Made by a program: the position numbers and the translations under genes. Under the pieces are notes generated by a model. It was not told the DNA's origin and did no database searches. It saw nothing but the letters and a program-made list of their open reading frames with translations. Below are positions 49,455-57,307 of a DNA stretch of 64,000 nt, in pieces. How positions within the stretch are numbered: position 1 is the stretch's first letter; each line of letters begins with the position of its first letter. The stretch lies in the NCBI GenBank assembly GCA_900548775.1, contig URLM01000001.1, forward strand, positions 62,001 to 126,000. Direction: 5' to 3'. The stretch is from an uncultured Olsenella sp. Lineage in GTDB: Bacteria; Actinomycetota; Coriobacteriia; Coriobacteriales; Atopobiaceae.

Positions 49455-50066
49455 CTACAGCGTAGTGACGCCCGGCTCGCCCGCCATGACCTTGGCGATC
49501 TCGTACAGGTTGGTCACGCCACCCACGGCGAGCTTCTCGCGAATGCCGTAGAAGTCCAGGCAGGTGCCGCAGGTGAGGACCTGCGTGCCGCGGCTCTCGA
49601 GCTCCTTGATGTCCTCGAGTGACTCGGAGCCCTCGCAGGTGAGGTGCGCACCGCCGTTGAAGAAGATCATCTTCTTGGGGACCGAGTCGCCGTGGGCGAG
49701 GGCGTAGATGAGACCCTTCATGAGGATGTGGCCGAGCTTCTCGTCACCACGGCCCATGGCGTCGGAGTCCACGGCAATCACGGAGGCGCCGGTGGCAGGC
49801 AGGTCGCAGAAGGCCTGGGCCTCGGAGGCGGCGTTCTCGGACGCGCTCACGGCATCACGCGGAGTGAGCGTGAGGGTAGTCTCGTCACCGGAAGCCGCGG
49901 TGGTGAGGTCGCAGTTCTTCTCGGCGGCCAGGCGCGTGAGGTTTCCAAGGGCAACGGAGTCGTTGACGACGACCTCGAGGGACTCGCCGGCTGCGAGCTT
50001 GGGCAGCGCCTCCAGCGTGAGGACGACGGGCTTGGGGCAGGTGAGATTGCGCGCATCGATCTTCAT
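49455..50066 (-). CDS. yedF: Selenium metabolism protein YedF (TusA-DsrE fusion)
   Basis: The 203-residue protein joins an N-terminal TusA-like sulphur carrier (about 1-75, active C10 in TCPKP) with a C-terminal DsrE-like domain (about 95-195) that has cysteines in HLTCEG and LTCGTCLDFYG. This two-domain YedF form is restricted to selenium-using genomes, and probably carries selenium as a perselenide to SelD. It is first in the leftward selenium operon. Its promoter must lie in 50067-50276, between it and the divergent yqeC, where palindromic repeats sit. Confidence 0.93.
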   Translation of the reverse strand: MKIDARNLTCPKPVVLTLEALPKLAAGESLEVVVNDSVALGNLTRLAAEKNCDLTTAASGDETTLTLTPRDAVSASENAASEAQAFCDLPATGASVIAVDSDAMGRGDEKLGHILMKGLIYALAHGDSVPKKMIFFNGGAHLTCEGSESLEDIKELESRGTQVLTCGTCLDFYGIREKLAVGGVTNLYEIAKVMAGEPGVTTL

Positions 50067-50158
50067 GGTGACTCCGTTCTGTTCTGCCGGCGGAGCGCTC
50101 CGACTGGCATCGGGCGACGTCGAGCGTTAACCACACGAGTGTATAACGTTGGGCCGCA

Positions 50159-50230
50159 ATGAGACAAAGGGGCAGCCCCTCTCTCATCCGGTATGCTGTG
50201 AGACAAAGGGAGTTTTTCCCTTTGTCACAT
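50159..50230. repeat. Palindromic intergenic repeats, copies 3 and 4 in tandem
   Basis: ATGAGACAAAGGGGC with a nearly matching right arm (50159-50187) is followed by TGTGAGACAAAGGGA and TCCCTTTGTCACA (50197-50230). These are two imperfect versions of the palindrome at 44962, in the divergent promoter region between yedF and yqeC. Confidence 0.85.
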
Positions 50231-50276
50231 TCCTTTCGGCTCTCTAAGAGCATATGACTTTTTGTTAGGGTTCCTC

Positions 50277-50984
50277 ATGAATCTTACGGATTTGCTGCGA
50301 ACGGATAGCGGGGTTCTCTCAGTGGTGGGGAGTGGCGGCAAGTCGACGCTCGTGAACGAGCTTGCGCGCGAGCTGGGATGCACGGTGATCATCGCCACGT
50401 CCACGCACATGCTGGCGCCCGAGGGGTGTCCCCTCCTGCTTGAGGCGACGGAGCTCGACGTTGAGCAGGCGCTCTGGTACACGCGCGTAGTGTGCGTGGG
50501 AAGGCGCGCAGAGGGCGCCGACGGGGCCGCCGGGAAGCTTTGTGCGCCGTCGCTGGGCTTTGGGACGCTTGCCGTTCTCGCCGACCGCGTGCTGGTGGAG
50601 GCGGATGGGTCGCGCCGCCTGCCTCTCAAGGCGCATGCCGCTTACGAGCCGGCGGTGCCCTCGGAGAGCAGCCAGACAATCCAGGTGGTGGGTGCCTCCG
50701 GCTTTGGCGGCCGCGTGGGCGAGGTCGTGCACCGGCCGCAGCTCATGTGCGAGGCCGTGGGCTGCTCGCCGAGCGACGAGTGCACGCCCGAGCTGTACGC
50801 ACGGTTCGTGGCGGCCGAGCACGCGGCTGGCCTTCTGCGCGCGGATGACATCGTGGTGAACCAGGCCGATGACCAGGACGGCATTGACCTTGCGGCACGG
50901 TTCGCCTCGGAGCTGCGCGCCTGTGGGGACGAGACGCCCGTCGCTGCCGGCTCCGTGCGCGAGCATCACCTGATGAGGGTGTAG
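50277..50984 (+). CDS. yqeC: Selenium-dependent hydroxylase accessory protein YqeC
   Basis: The 235-residue protein has an N-terminal P-loop (VVGSGGKST), VIIATSTHML and a central VLVEADGSRRLPLKAH block, the pattern of the YqeC family. It is one of the core genes of the labile-selenium molybdenum hydroxylase trait, probably a nucleotide-dependent step in selenium-molybdopterin maturation. It is divergent from the yedF operon. The ATG at 50277 has only a weak AGGG upstream; an in-frame TTG 15 bases earlier is less likely. Confidence 0.92.
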   Translation: MNLTDLLRTDSGVLSVVGSGGKSTLVNELARELGCTVIIATSTHMLAPEGCPLLLEATELDVEQALWYTRVVCVGRRAEGADGAAGKLCAPSLGFGTLAVLADRVLVEADGSRRLPLKAHAAYEPAVPSESSQTIQVVGASGFGGRVGEVVHRPQLMCEAVGCSPSDECTPELYARFVAAEHAAGLLRADDIVVNQADDQDGIDLAARFASELRACGDETPVAAGSVREHHLMRV

Positions 50985-51043
50985 CTACGAGACGAGCAGC
51001 CGGCCCTTCTCGGCGCACATTCTTGCGGCAAACGCGTGCGAAC

Positions 51044-51118
51044 CGATACACATTCGTTATCCGAATGTGTATCGACCTGCGTGCGTCACAGATTCGTCCA
51101 CGAATGTGTATCGCACGC
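51044..51118. repeat. Paired palindromes of the ACACATTCG/CGAATGTGT type
   Basis: CGATACACATTCG and CGAATGTGTATCG are 13-base perfect arms around a five-base centre (51044-51074). A second, less perfect copy with CGAATGTGTATCG on its right side follows at 51087-51113. Similar paired palindromes occur at 58940-59004, at the other end of the hyuA-ygeY block. Confidence 0.75.
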
Positions 51119-51151
51119 AGCCCAAGGCGTGCGACACCAGGCGCCTCGTCC

Positions 51152-51724
51152 CTACACCGCCGCAGGCAGAGCGCACCCAACCACGACGCTCGCGACGCCG
51201 ATAAGTGCCAGCGGAATGCACCCGTCGACGAACGACGGCAGCGGGTCGAGCCGGTAGTACAGCACGTAGCACACCAGGCTCGCGATAAACCCCGCCACGG
51301 CAAGTACCGCCACGAGAGCGGCAGCACCTGGCTGCCCCGCTCCCCCAAGCGCCAGCGCGCAGCAGGCCTCCATGCCAAGCCATGCCACGAAGAGCACCAG
51401 CTCCGTGGTGGGCTGGCGCTGGAACATGCGCTGCGTGATGCCGAGAAGTACCAGGTAGAGCGCCACGGCGCCAACAAGGCACCCGACCACGGTCTCGTGG
51501 CTGGCAAGGCTTGCCGCGCCTCCGCAGACGCGCGTGGCCCCAAGCAAGCCGCAAGCAGCCGCGCCGAGAATGGCCACGATGCCAACGGTCCTCAGCGCCC
51601 CGTGCGCAGAGGCCCCGCTCACCTTGGGCCAGAAGAAGATGGCCCACCAGGCAAGGTACAGCGCACAGCACGCGGCCATGAGCGCGTGTCCCTGCCGCAT
51701 CTGCGTAAACGCAATGGCATCCAA
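51152..51724 (-). CDS. Predicted membrane protein (190 aa)
   Basis: I do not recognise a family. There are about six hydrophobic segments, starting with CCALYLAWWAIFFWP, with short loops and no obvious catalytic motif. The TTG at 51724 has AGGGAGG five bases upstream and is preferred; ATGs further in would lose residues before the first membrane segment. It is the last leftward gene after ridA, separated by a terminator and a 264-bp gap. A transport role for the nearby ureide/purine pathway is possible but is only inference from position. Confidence 0.6.
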   Translation of the reverse strand: MDAIAFTQMRQGHALMAACCALYLAWWAIFFWPKVSGASAHGALRTVGIVAILGAAACGLLGATRVCGGAASLASHETVVGCLVGAVALYLVLLGITQRMFQRQPTTELVLFVAWLGMEACCALALGGAGQPGAAALVAVLAVAGFIASLVCYVLYYRLDPLPSFVDGCIPLALIGVASVVVGCALPAAV

Positions 51725-51901
51725 AGTGGCCTCCCTTACCCTATGCCGCGGAGCATCGCCGTGAGAGCCCCGCAACATCTTGATAATAGCCCTGCTTCGC
51801 AGAAGTACTCTCTAGCAGCAACGTTGTCACTTTCCGCGCCTTTCGTTATCGGATTCCGCGATTGTTGCCGTCACTATCCGCGACCGCACCGCCCTGCGCA
51901 C

Positions 51902-51942
51902 AAAAGGCGGGCAGCGCCGGCATCAGCCAGCACCGCCCGTCC
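51902..51942 (-). terminator. Intrinsic terminator downstream of ridA
   Basis: A GC-rich stem of about 14 pairs with one mismatch and G-T pairs is followed on the minus strand by CTTTTGTG. The gap 51725-51988 also holds a twice-repeated GTCACTNTCCGCG (near 51826 and 51871) and a 15-bp tandem repeat over the ridA stop codon; nothing else is recognised. Confidence 0.65.
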
Positions 51943-51988
51943 TCTGCTCAGAACTCCGTGCTCTTATCGGCGCTTAGGCCCTCGGCGC

Positions 51989-52369
51989 TTAGACCCTCGC
52001 GACGGCCTTGATCTCGACCTTGCCGCCACCGGGGAGCGCGGCAACCTGGAAGGCCGCACGCGCGGGATACGGAGCCTCGAAGAACTCGGCATAGATCTCG
52101 TTCATGGCACCAAACTCGTTGATGTCGGCGAGAAGGACGGTGGTCTCGACCACGTCGGCCATGGAGGCGCCGGCGGCCTCGAGGATGTTCTTCAGGTTGG
52201 TCAGGCTCTGGCGGGTCTGGCTCTGGATGTCGTCGCCGGCAAGCTTGCCGGTGGCGGGGTCGATGCCCAGCTGGCCGGACACGTTGATGGACCCGTTGGA
52301 CACGACGCCCGCAGAGTAGGGGCCAAGGGCCTTGGGGGCCTTGTCGGTGACGATGGCGGTCTTGCTCAT
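51989..52369 (-). CDS. ridA: RidA family enamine/imine deaminase
   Basis: The 126-residue protein is a clear RidA/YjgF member: LGPYSAGVVSNG at the start, SGQLGIDPATGKL, and the C-terminal YPARAAFQVAALPGGGKVEIKAVA with the catalytic arginine. It hydrolyses reactive 2-aminoacrylate-type enamines. In this cluster it may clear the enamine that 2,3-diaminopropionate lyase-type enzymes produce, though no such lyase gene is in the window. AAAGGAGC precedes the ATG at 52369. It follows hyuA by 98 bp. Confidence 0.94.
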   Translation of the reverse strand: MSKTAIVTDKAPKALGPYSAGVVSNGSINVSGQLGIDPATGKLAGDDIQSQTRQSLTNLKNILEAAGASMADVVETTVLLADINEFGAMNEIYAEFFEAPYPARAAFQVAALPGGGKVEIKAVARV

Positions 52370-52467
52370 GTAACGCTCCTTTGCTTCATGCCCGCTCTCG
52401 CGGACGGCTAATGGATGAGAAAAACGGGGGACGAGAGGCGCGTGACCCACGGCGCCGGAACGTGACC

Positions 52468-53853
52468 CTACCTCGCCACGTAGCGGCCGGGCTTCTCGCC
52501 TGTGGGCTCGCCGTCACGCACAGCAAGCGTGCCGTTCACAAAGACGAGCTTTGCGCGCCCGTGCGCCTCAAAGCCCTCGTAGGTGGTGTAGTCGACGGCC
52601 TGGTGCTGGTTGGCCGCGCTAATGGTCCAGCGAGCCGCGGGATCCCACACGCAGATGTCCGCGTCGGAGCCGGCGGCAAGCGCGCCCTTGCGCGGGTACA
52701 TGCCAAACACGCGCGCCTGGCCCTCGGAGAGCAGGTGCAGGTAGTCCATGGGCCCGAGCCGACCCTCGAAGGTGGTCATGATGAGGGCCGGCCTGTGCTC
52801 CACACCCGGACCGCCGTTGGGGATCTTGGTGAAGTCGCCGCGGCCGCGGTCCTTCTGGCCGTGCAGGTTGAACGAGCAGTGGTCGGTCGAGATCTGGTCG
52901 ACCTCGCCGTCCTCCACGGCCTCGCGCAGCGACGCGATGTCCTCAGGCTTGCGCAGGGGCGGGCTCATCACGTACTTGGCGCCGGCAAAGCCGTCCTCGC
53001 CCTGCTCGAGGTAGCGCGTGTCGTCCAGCAGCAGGTACTGCGGGCAGGTCTCCAGCGAGACGCGCACGCCCCGCTCGCGGGCGGCACGAACCTGCTCGAG
53101 GCCAAGCCAGGTCGAGCAGTGCACCACGTTCACGCGGGCGCCCGTAAGCTCCGAGAGGTACATGAGGCGGCTGATGGCCTCGGCCTCGCACTCGGCCGGG
53201 CGGCTCAGCGCATGGCCCTCGGGACCCGTGATGCCCTTGGCGAGCATCCTGCGCTGCAGCTCGTTTACCAGGGTGCCATTCTCGCAATGCACGCAGAGGA
53301 TGCCGTCGAACGGCTTTATCGCCTCGAGCACCTCCATGGTCTGGGCGTCGTCCAGACGCAGGTGATCGTAGGCGAAGTAGGTCTTGAACGAGGTGACGCC
53401 GGCATCGCGCATGTCCGCGATCTCCTCGCGCGTGTGGTCGTTCCAGTCGGCGATGGCCATGTGGAAGGCGTAGTTCGCCGTGCAGGTGCCGTCGGCGCGC
53501 TTGTGCCACTCGTCGAGCGCCTGGTGAAGTGTCATGCCCCTGTCCTGGGTGGCGTAGTCCACGATGGTGGTCGTGCCACCGCAGGCGGCCGCGCGCGTGC
53601 CCGTCTCGAAGCTGTCTGCCGTCCAGTCCATGCCCGTCCAGCACTGCATGTGGGTATGGGCGTCAATGAAGCCCGGGTAGACCCAGCAGCCGGCCACGTC
53701 GAAGACCTCCGCGCCCTCGAGCTGCGCCTCGTCAACGCCGCCCGGGACAACGCCCGCGATCTTGTCGCCCTCGATCACCACGTCGCCGAGAAAGACGCCC
53801 TCGGGCGTCACCAGCCGGCCGTTCCTCAGGACCTTGCGTGCCTGCGCGACCAT
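52468..53853 (-). CDS. hyuA: D-hydantoinase/dihydropyrimidinase (HyuA-like)
   Basis: The 461-residue amidohydrolase has the two-metal site: DAHTH, the carboxylated lysine in SFKTYF, a histidine in VVHCS, and the aspartate in STDHCSF. Length and order within the cluster match E. coli HyuA/YgeZ, which opens cyclic ureides such as hydantoins and dihydropyrimidines. In the anaerobic purine route this is a ring-opening step. The ATG at 53853 has AAGGGG nine bases upstream; one codon group earlier, at 53862, the ribosome site would touch the start. It is 13 bp downstream of the mocA-like gene. Confidence 0.92.
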   Translation of the reverse strand: MVAQARKVLRNGRLVTPEGVFLGDVVIEGDKIAGVVPGGVDEAQLEGAEVFDVAGCWVYPGFIDAHTHMQCWTGMDWTADSFETGTRAAACGGTTTIVDYATQDRGMTLHQALDEWHKRADGTCTANYAFHMAIADWNDHTREEIADMRDAGVTSFKTYFAYDHLRLDDAQTMEVLEAIKPFDGILCVHCENGTLVNELQRRMLAKGITGPEGHALSRPAECEAEAISRLMYLSELTGARVNVVHCSTWLGLEQVRAARERGVRVSLETCPQYLLLDDTRYLEQGEDGFAGAKYVMSPPLRKPEDIASLREAVEDGEVDQISTDHCSFNLHGQKDRGRGDFTKIPNGGPGVEHRPALIMTTFEGRLGPMDYLHLLSEGQARVFGMYPRKGALAAGSDADICVWDPAARWTISAANQHQAVDYTTYEGFEAHGRAKLVFVNGTLAVRDGEPTGEKPGRYVAR

Positions 53854-53866
53854 AACAACCATCCCC

Positions 53867-54883
53867 TTACAGAGAAGCGCCAGGCCCGCCCGAGACGCCG
53901 TCTTCAGCGCCCGCAGCGGGCCAAATGTCCTGACCGGATTCCGACGCCTCGCGCAACGCCACAAGCTCTTGGGCAACGCGCTCGAGGTCGGATGGGGTAT
54001 CAATGTCATCAAGCTCGGCCGGATAGCGCGCCTCGACCAACCGCGTGGTGCAGGCAAGGTCGGGATTCCTTCTCAGAATCTCTCCCCCACCCACGTCTCC
54101 CTCAAGGTCGAGAAGCGCTTCGCGCAGGTAGCCGGGAAACACCACAGGGCTCCCCGCCTTGCCCCGCCACGCCAGGCGCACCACGCAGGCGGGGTGTGCC
54201 GCGAACTCGTCGAGCAGCGCCTCCACGCTCGCGCCGGAGAGGAGCGGCTGGTCACCCTGGACAAAGAGGTAGCCCGCGCGTGCGCCTAGCGCCTCCACGC
54301 CCGCGCGGATCGTGTCGCTCTGGAGCGCTCCCGCCGGCTCCGCGCAGGCAACGTGCCTTGCCTCGCATGCAGCGCGCACGCGCTCCCACCGCGTGGAGAC
54401 CACCACATCAAGGCGAGGCGACACCAGGGCGTCGAGCGTGTGCGACACCACGGCGCGACCGCGCAGGGGCTCGACGAGCTTCTGCTTCCCAAAGCGCGTG
54501 GCCTGGCCGTTCGCCATGACCACGCAACCCAGGCGAGGCACTCCGGCAACGCCGGCAAATGCCGCCGAGAAGCCCGCATTGGCCGCAGAGCCAACCCCAC
54601 GCTGCCAGGCCCCGTAGCGGCGGAGAAAGTCCTCCCCCTCGGGCGTGAGGCTGGAACTTCCTCCCTTCTCGCCACCAATGGAGCGAACGGTGAGGGCGCA
54701 GCCCAGGGCATGCTCCGCGTCGTGAAGGATGCGCATGGCCTTGGTGTAGCTCATCCCCATGGCCTTGGCCGAGGCGGAGAGGCTGCCCGTCTCGCGAACT
54801 CCAGCAAGAAGGGCCATGGGACCCGGGCCAAAGAAGCGCCCGCCATCCTTATCAATAAGGAACGAGAATATCCGTGGTTCCAT
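53867..54883 (-). CDS. mocA: ModE-type winged-helix fused to MocA-like nucleotidyltransferase
   Basis: The 338-residue protein has an N-terminal winged helix of the ModE/LysR kind (about 20-90: GSLSASAKAMGMSYTKAMR, then GGEKGGSSSLTPEG) and a C-terminal MobA/MocA-like nucleotidyltransferase (about 115-310) with ANGQATRFGKQKLVEP, QGDQPLL and GSPVVFP. MocA makes molybdopterin cytosine dinucleotide for xanthine-dehydrogenase-type enzymes; the ModE part may bind DNA in response to molybdate or cofactor state. The usual LAAGxSxRMG loop is degenerate (VMANGQATRFGKQK). The ATG at 54883 has AGGG nearby. Confidence 0.85.
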   Translation of the reverse strand: MEPRIFSFLIDKDGGRFFGPGPMALLAGVRETGSLSASAKAMGMSYTKAMRILHDAEHALGCALTVRSIGGEKGGSSSLTPEGEDFLRRYGAWQRGVGSAANAGFSAAFAGVAGVPRLGCVVMANGQATRFGKQKLVEPLRGRAVVSHTLDALVSPRLDVVVSTRWERVRAACEARHVACAEPAGALQSDTIRAGVEALGARAGYLFVQGDQPLLSGASVEALLDEFAAHPACVVRLAWRGKAGSPVVFPGYLREALLDLEGDVGGGEILRRNPDLACTTRLVEARYPAELDDIDTPSDLERVAQELVALREASESGQDIWPAAGAEDGVSGGPGASL

Positions 54884-54924
54884 GGCCCTCACCTCGCGCG
54901 CATTGCAGTTGCGATACCTACATG

Positions 54925-55866
54925 CTACCCACGCACGATGGTACCAGTCTTGCCGGCGATGCCGTCGGCCGCTCGGTCGAGCTCGGTGATGAGCGCCATG
55001 CGGCCGGGTCCGGATTGCGCAAACTGGAGCGCAGCCTGGACCTTGGGGAGCATCGAGCCCGGCGCGAACTCGCCGTCGTCGATGTAGCGCTGTGCCGTCT
55101 CGGGCGTGAGCTCGTCGAGCTCGGTCTGGTCGGGCTTGCCAAAGTGGATGGCGACCTTCTCGACCGCGGTGAGGATGACAAGGGCGTCCGCACCGAGCTG
55201 CTCGGCCAGGCGAGCGGCGGCGAAGTCCTTGTCGATGACGGCTGCCGCGCCCTTGAGGTGGTTGCCCTCGGTGTGGTAGACGGGAATGCCGCCGCCACCG
55301 CACGCGATGACCACGTGGTCCGCCTCGACCAGGGAGCGAATGGTGTCAAGCTCGACGATGGACTGGGGCTTGGGGCTCGCGACCACGCGGCGCCATCCTC
55401 GGCCGGAGTCCTCGACCACGGTGTAGCCGCGCTCGGCCACCATGCGGTCGGCCTCCTCCTTGGTCATGAAGGCACCGATGGGCTTGGTGGGGTTCTCGAA
55501 GGCAGGGTCGTTGGGGTCGACCTCGACCTGGGTGAGCACGGTGGTCACGCCGTGGTTGATCTGGCGGTTTGCCAGCTCCTCGCGGATGGCGTTCTGAAGG
55601 TCGTAGCCAATGTAGCCCTGGCTCATGGCCACGCAGACCGAGAGCGGGCAGGGGATGTACTTCTCGGGATTGGAGCGCGTGAGCTGGGTCATGGCCTCCT
55701 GGATCATGCCCACCTGCGGCCCGTTGCCGTGCGCAACGATGACCTCGTTGCCCTCGGCGATGAGGTCGACGATTGCCTTGGAGGTGTGCTTCACGGCCGC
55801 CATCTGCTCTGGCAGGTTCTTCCCCAACGCGTTGCCGCCCAGTGCGACGACGATTCTCTTGCCCAT
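54925..55866 (-). CDS. arcC: Carbamate kinase
   Basis: The 313-residue enzyme has the amino-acid kinase blocks ALGGNALG, AHGNGPQVG, CGGGGIPVY and the C-terminal ILTAVEKV. It makes ATP from carbamoyl phosphate, giving ammonia and CO2. Within the cluster it corresponds to E. coli YqeA and would harvest ATP from the carbamoyl phosphate released by YgeW-type transcarbamoylation. GAGAGGAA precedes the ATG. It is separated from ygeW by a terminator-like hairpin. Confidence 0.95.
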   Translation of the reverse strand: MGKRIVVALGGNALGKNLPEQMAAVKHTSKAIVDLIAEGNEVIVAHGNGPQVGMIQEAMTQLTRSNPEKYIPCPLSVCVAMSQGYIGYDLQNAIREELANRQINHGVTTVLTQVEVDPNDPAFENPTKPIGAFMTKEEADRMVAERGYTVVEDSGRGWRRVVASPKPQSIVELDTIRSLVEADHVVIACGGGGIPVYHTEGNHLKGAAAVIDKDFAAARLAEQLGADALVILTAVEKVAIHFGKPDQTELDELTPETAQRYIDDGEFAPGSMLPKVQAALQFAQSGPGRMALITELDRAADGIAGKTGTIVRG

Positions 55867-55894
55867 TCGTTCCTCTCCGTTCTCCCCAAATCGC

Positions 55895-55954
55895 GTAAAA
55901 CAAAGCGCGGGCCGGCCAACCGAGCACCAGCGGCTCGGCCCGACCAGCCCGCGC
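55895..55954 (-). terminator. Intrinsic terminator or attenuator between ygeW and arcC
   Basis: A long interrupted stem (GCGCGGGC with GCCCGCGC, and inner CCGAGC/GCTCGG) is followed on the minus strand by CTTTGTTTTAC. It could end the ygeW message or reduce read-through to arcC. Confidence 0.7.
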
Positions 55955-55996
55955 GTTCCCTTGTGGGTCCTGCGCCGGTCGCCCCGAAGCCAGACC

Positions 55997-57199
55997 TTAG
56001 GCCTCGAGCCAGCGGCTGCGGCCGCGCTCCTCGAGCTCCTTGAGCATGGCAACCGGGTCCTTGGCCTTCTGCAGGAAGATCATGGCCGCCACGGCATACG
56101 GCTTGTAGCTGGCCTCCTTGTAGAGACCGTCGCGGTGGAGGTCAAAGACCTCGTTGGCAACCTCGCCGTGCTCGCAGGAGACGCCCTCGATGTCTGCCGG
56201 CAGCGGGTGCATGTAGATGGTGTCTATGCCGTTCGCGGTCTTGGCCATGAGCTCGGGCGTGCAGTGCCAGTCCATGTGGGTGGCGTTCTGGGCGAGAAGC
56301 TCCTTCTCCAGGGCGTCGATGCCCTCGGAGTCGCCTGCGGCGTAGAGCTTGGTGCGCTTCTCCATGGCCGCGTAGGGAGCCCAGCTCTTGGGGACCACGA
56401 TGTCGGCGCCCTCAAAGGCCTCCTCCATGGAGTGGGCCTGTGTGAAGGTGGCACCGGACTCCTGGGCGTAGACGCCGGCCTGCTTGACCAGCTCGGGCAT
56501 GAGGTCGTAGCCCTCGGGGTGGGCCAGGGTGACGTTCATGCCAAAGCGGGTGAGCAGCATGATGAGCGACTGCGGGCAGGAGAGGGGCTTGCCGTAGGAG
56601 GGGCTGTAGGCCCAGGTGACGGCGACCTTCTTGCCCTTGAGGTTCTCAAGACCGCCAAACTCGTTGATGAGGTAGAGCAGGTCGGCCGAGGACTGCGTGG
56701 GGTGGTCGGAGTCGGACTGCAGCGAGACGAGCGTGGGACGGTGGTCCAGGATGCCGTCGCGGTAGGACTGCTCGACGGACTCCGAGACCTCCTTCATGTA
56801 CGCGTCGCCCTCGCCGATGAACTTGTCGTCGCGGATGCCGATGACGTCGGCCATGAAGCTGATCATCGTGGCGGTCTCGCGCACGGTCTCGCCGTGGGCG
56901 ATCTGCGACTTGGACTCGTCGAGGTCCTGGAGCTGCAGGCCCAGCATGTTGGTGCCGGAGGCAAACGAGAAGCGCGTGCGCGTGGAGTTGTCGCGGAAGT
57001 TGGAGACCGCGAGGCCCGAGTCGAAGATGCGCGTGGAGATGTTGCGCTCGCGCAGGTTGCGAAGGGCGTCGGCGACCAGGTAGAGGGCGCGGAGCTCGTC
57101 GATGGTCTTGTCCCACGTGTGCAGGAAGTCGCTGTTGTACATCTTGGAGTAGTCGAGCTTCTCGAGCTGGTCGAGGTAGTTCTGGAACGTGGCGTCCAT
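55997..57199 (-). CDS. ygeW: Knotted carbamoyltransferase YgeW
   Basis: The 400-residue protein belongs to the aspartate/ornithine carbamoyltransferase family, with the carbamoyl-phosphate site STRTR (SNFRDNSTRTRFSF), the HPLPAD block, and a substrate loop that differs from ornithine enzymes. It is of the YgeW branch, whose acceptor is linked to purine/ureide catabolism rather than arginine; 2,3-diaminopropionate derivatives have been proposed. It would run towards carbamoyl phosphate for the adjacent carbamate kinase. It is 108 bp downstream of ygeY. Confidence 0.93.
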   Translation of the reverse strand: MDATFQNYLDQLEKLDYSKMYNSDFLHTWDKTIDELRALYLVADALRNLRERNISTRIFDSGLAVSNFRDNSTRTRFSFASGTNMLGLQLQDLDESKSQIAHGETVRETATMISFMADVIGIRDDKFIGEGDAYMKEVSESVEQSYRDGILDHRPTLVSLQSDSDHPTQSSADLLYLINEFGGLENLKGKKVAVTWAYSPSYGKPLSCPQSLIMLLTRFGMNVTLAHPEGYDLMPELVKQAGVYAQESGATFTQAHSMEEAFEGADIVVPKSWAPYAAMEKRTKLYAAGDSEGIDALEKELLAQNATHMDWHCTPELMAKTANGIDTIYMHPLPADIEGVSCEHGEVANEVFDLHRDGLYKEASYKPYAVAAMIFLQKAKDPVAMLKELEERGRSRWLEA

Positions 57200-57268
57200 T
57201 CTCGTTTCCCTTTCTTTGATACGCGTGGCTGGGTCTTCCCGGTGACCGCTGGGTCTACGTGCAAGGGC

Positions 57269-57297
57269 CCCGGTCGCGACGATCCGCCGCGACCGGG
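57269..57297 (-). terminator. Hairpin between ygeY and ygeW
   Basis: CCCGGTCGCG and its complement form a 10-bp perfect stem with a nine-base loop. The T-run after it on the minus strand is poor (CTTGC), so it may be an attenuator or processing site. Confidence 0.5.
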
Positions 57298-57307
57298 ACG
57301 CGGTTAA

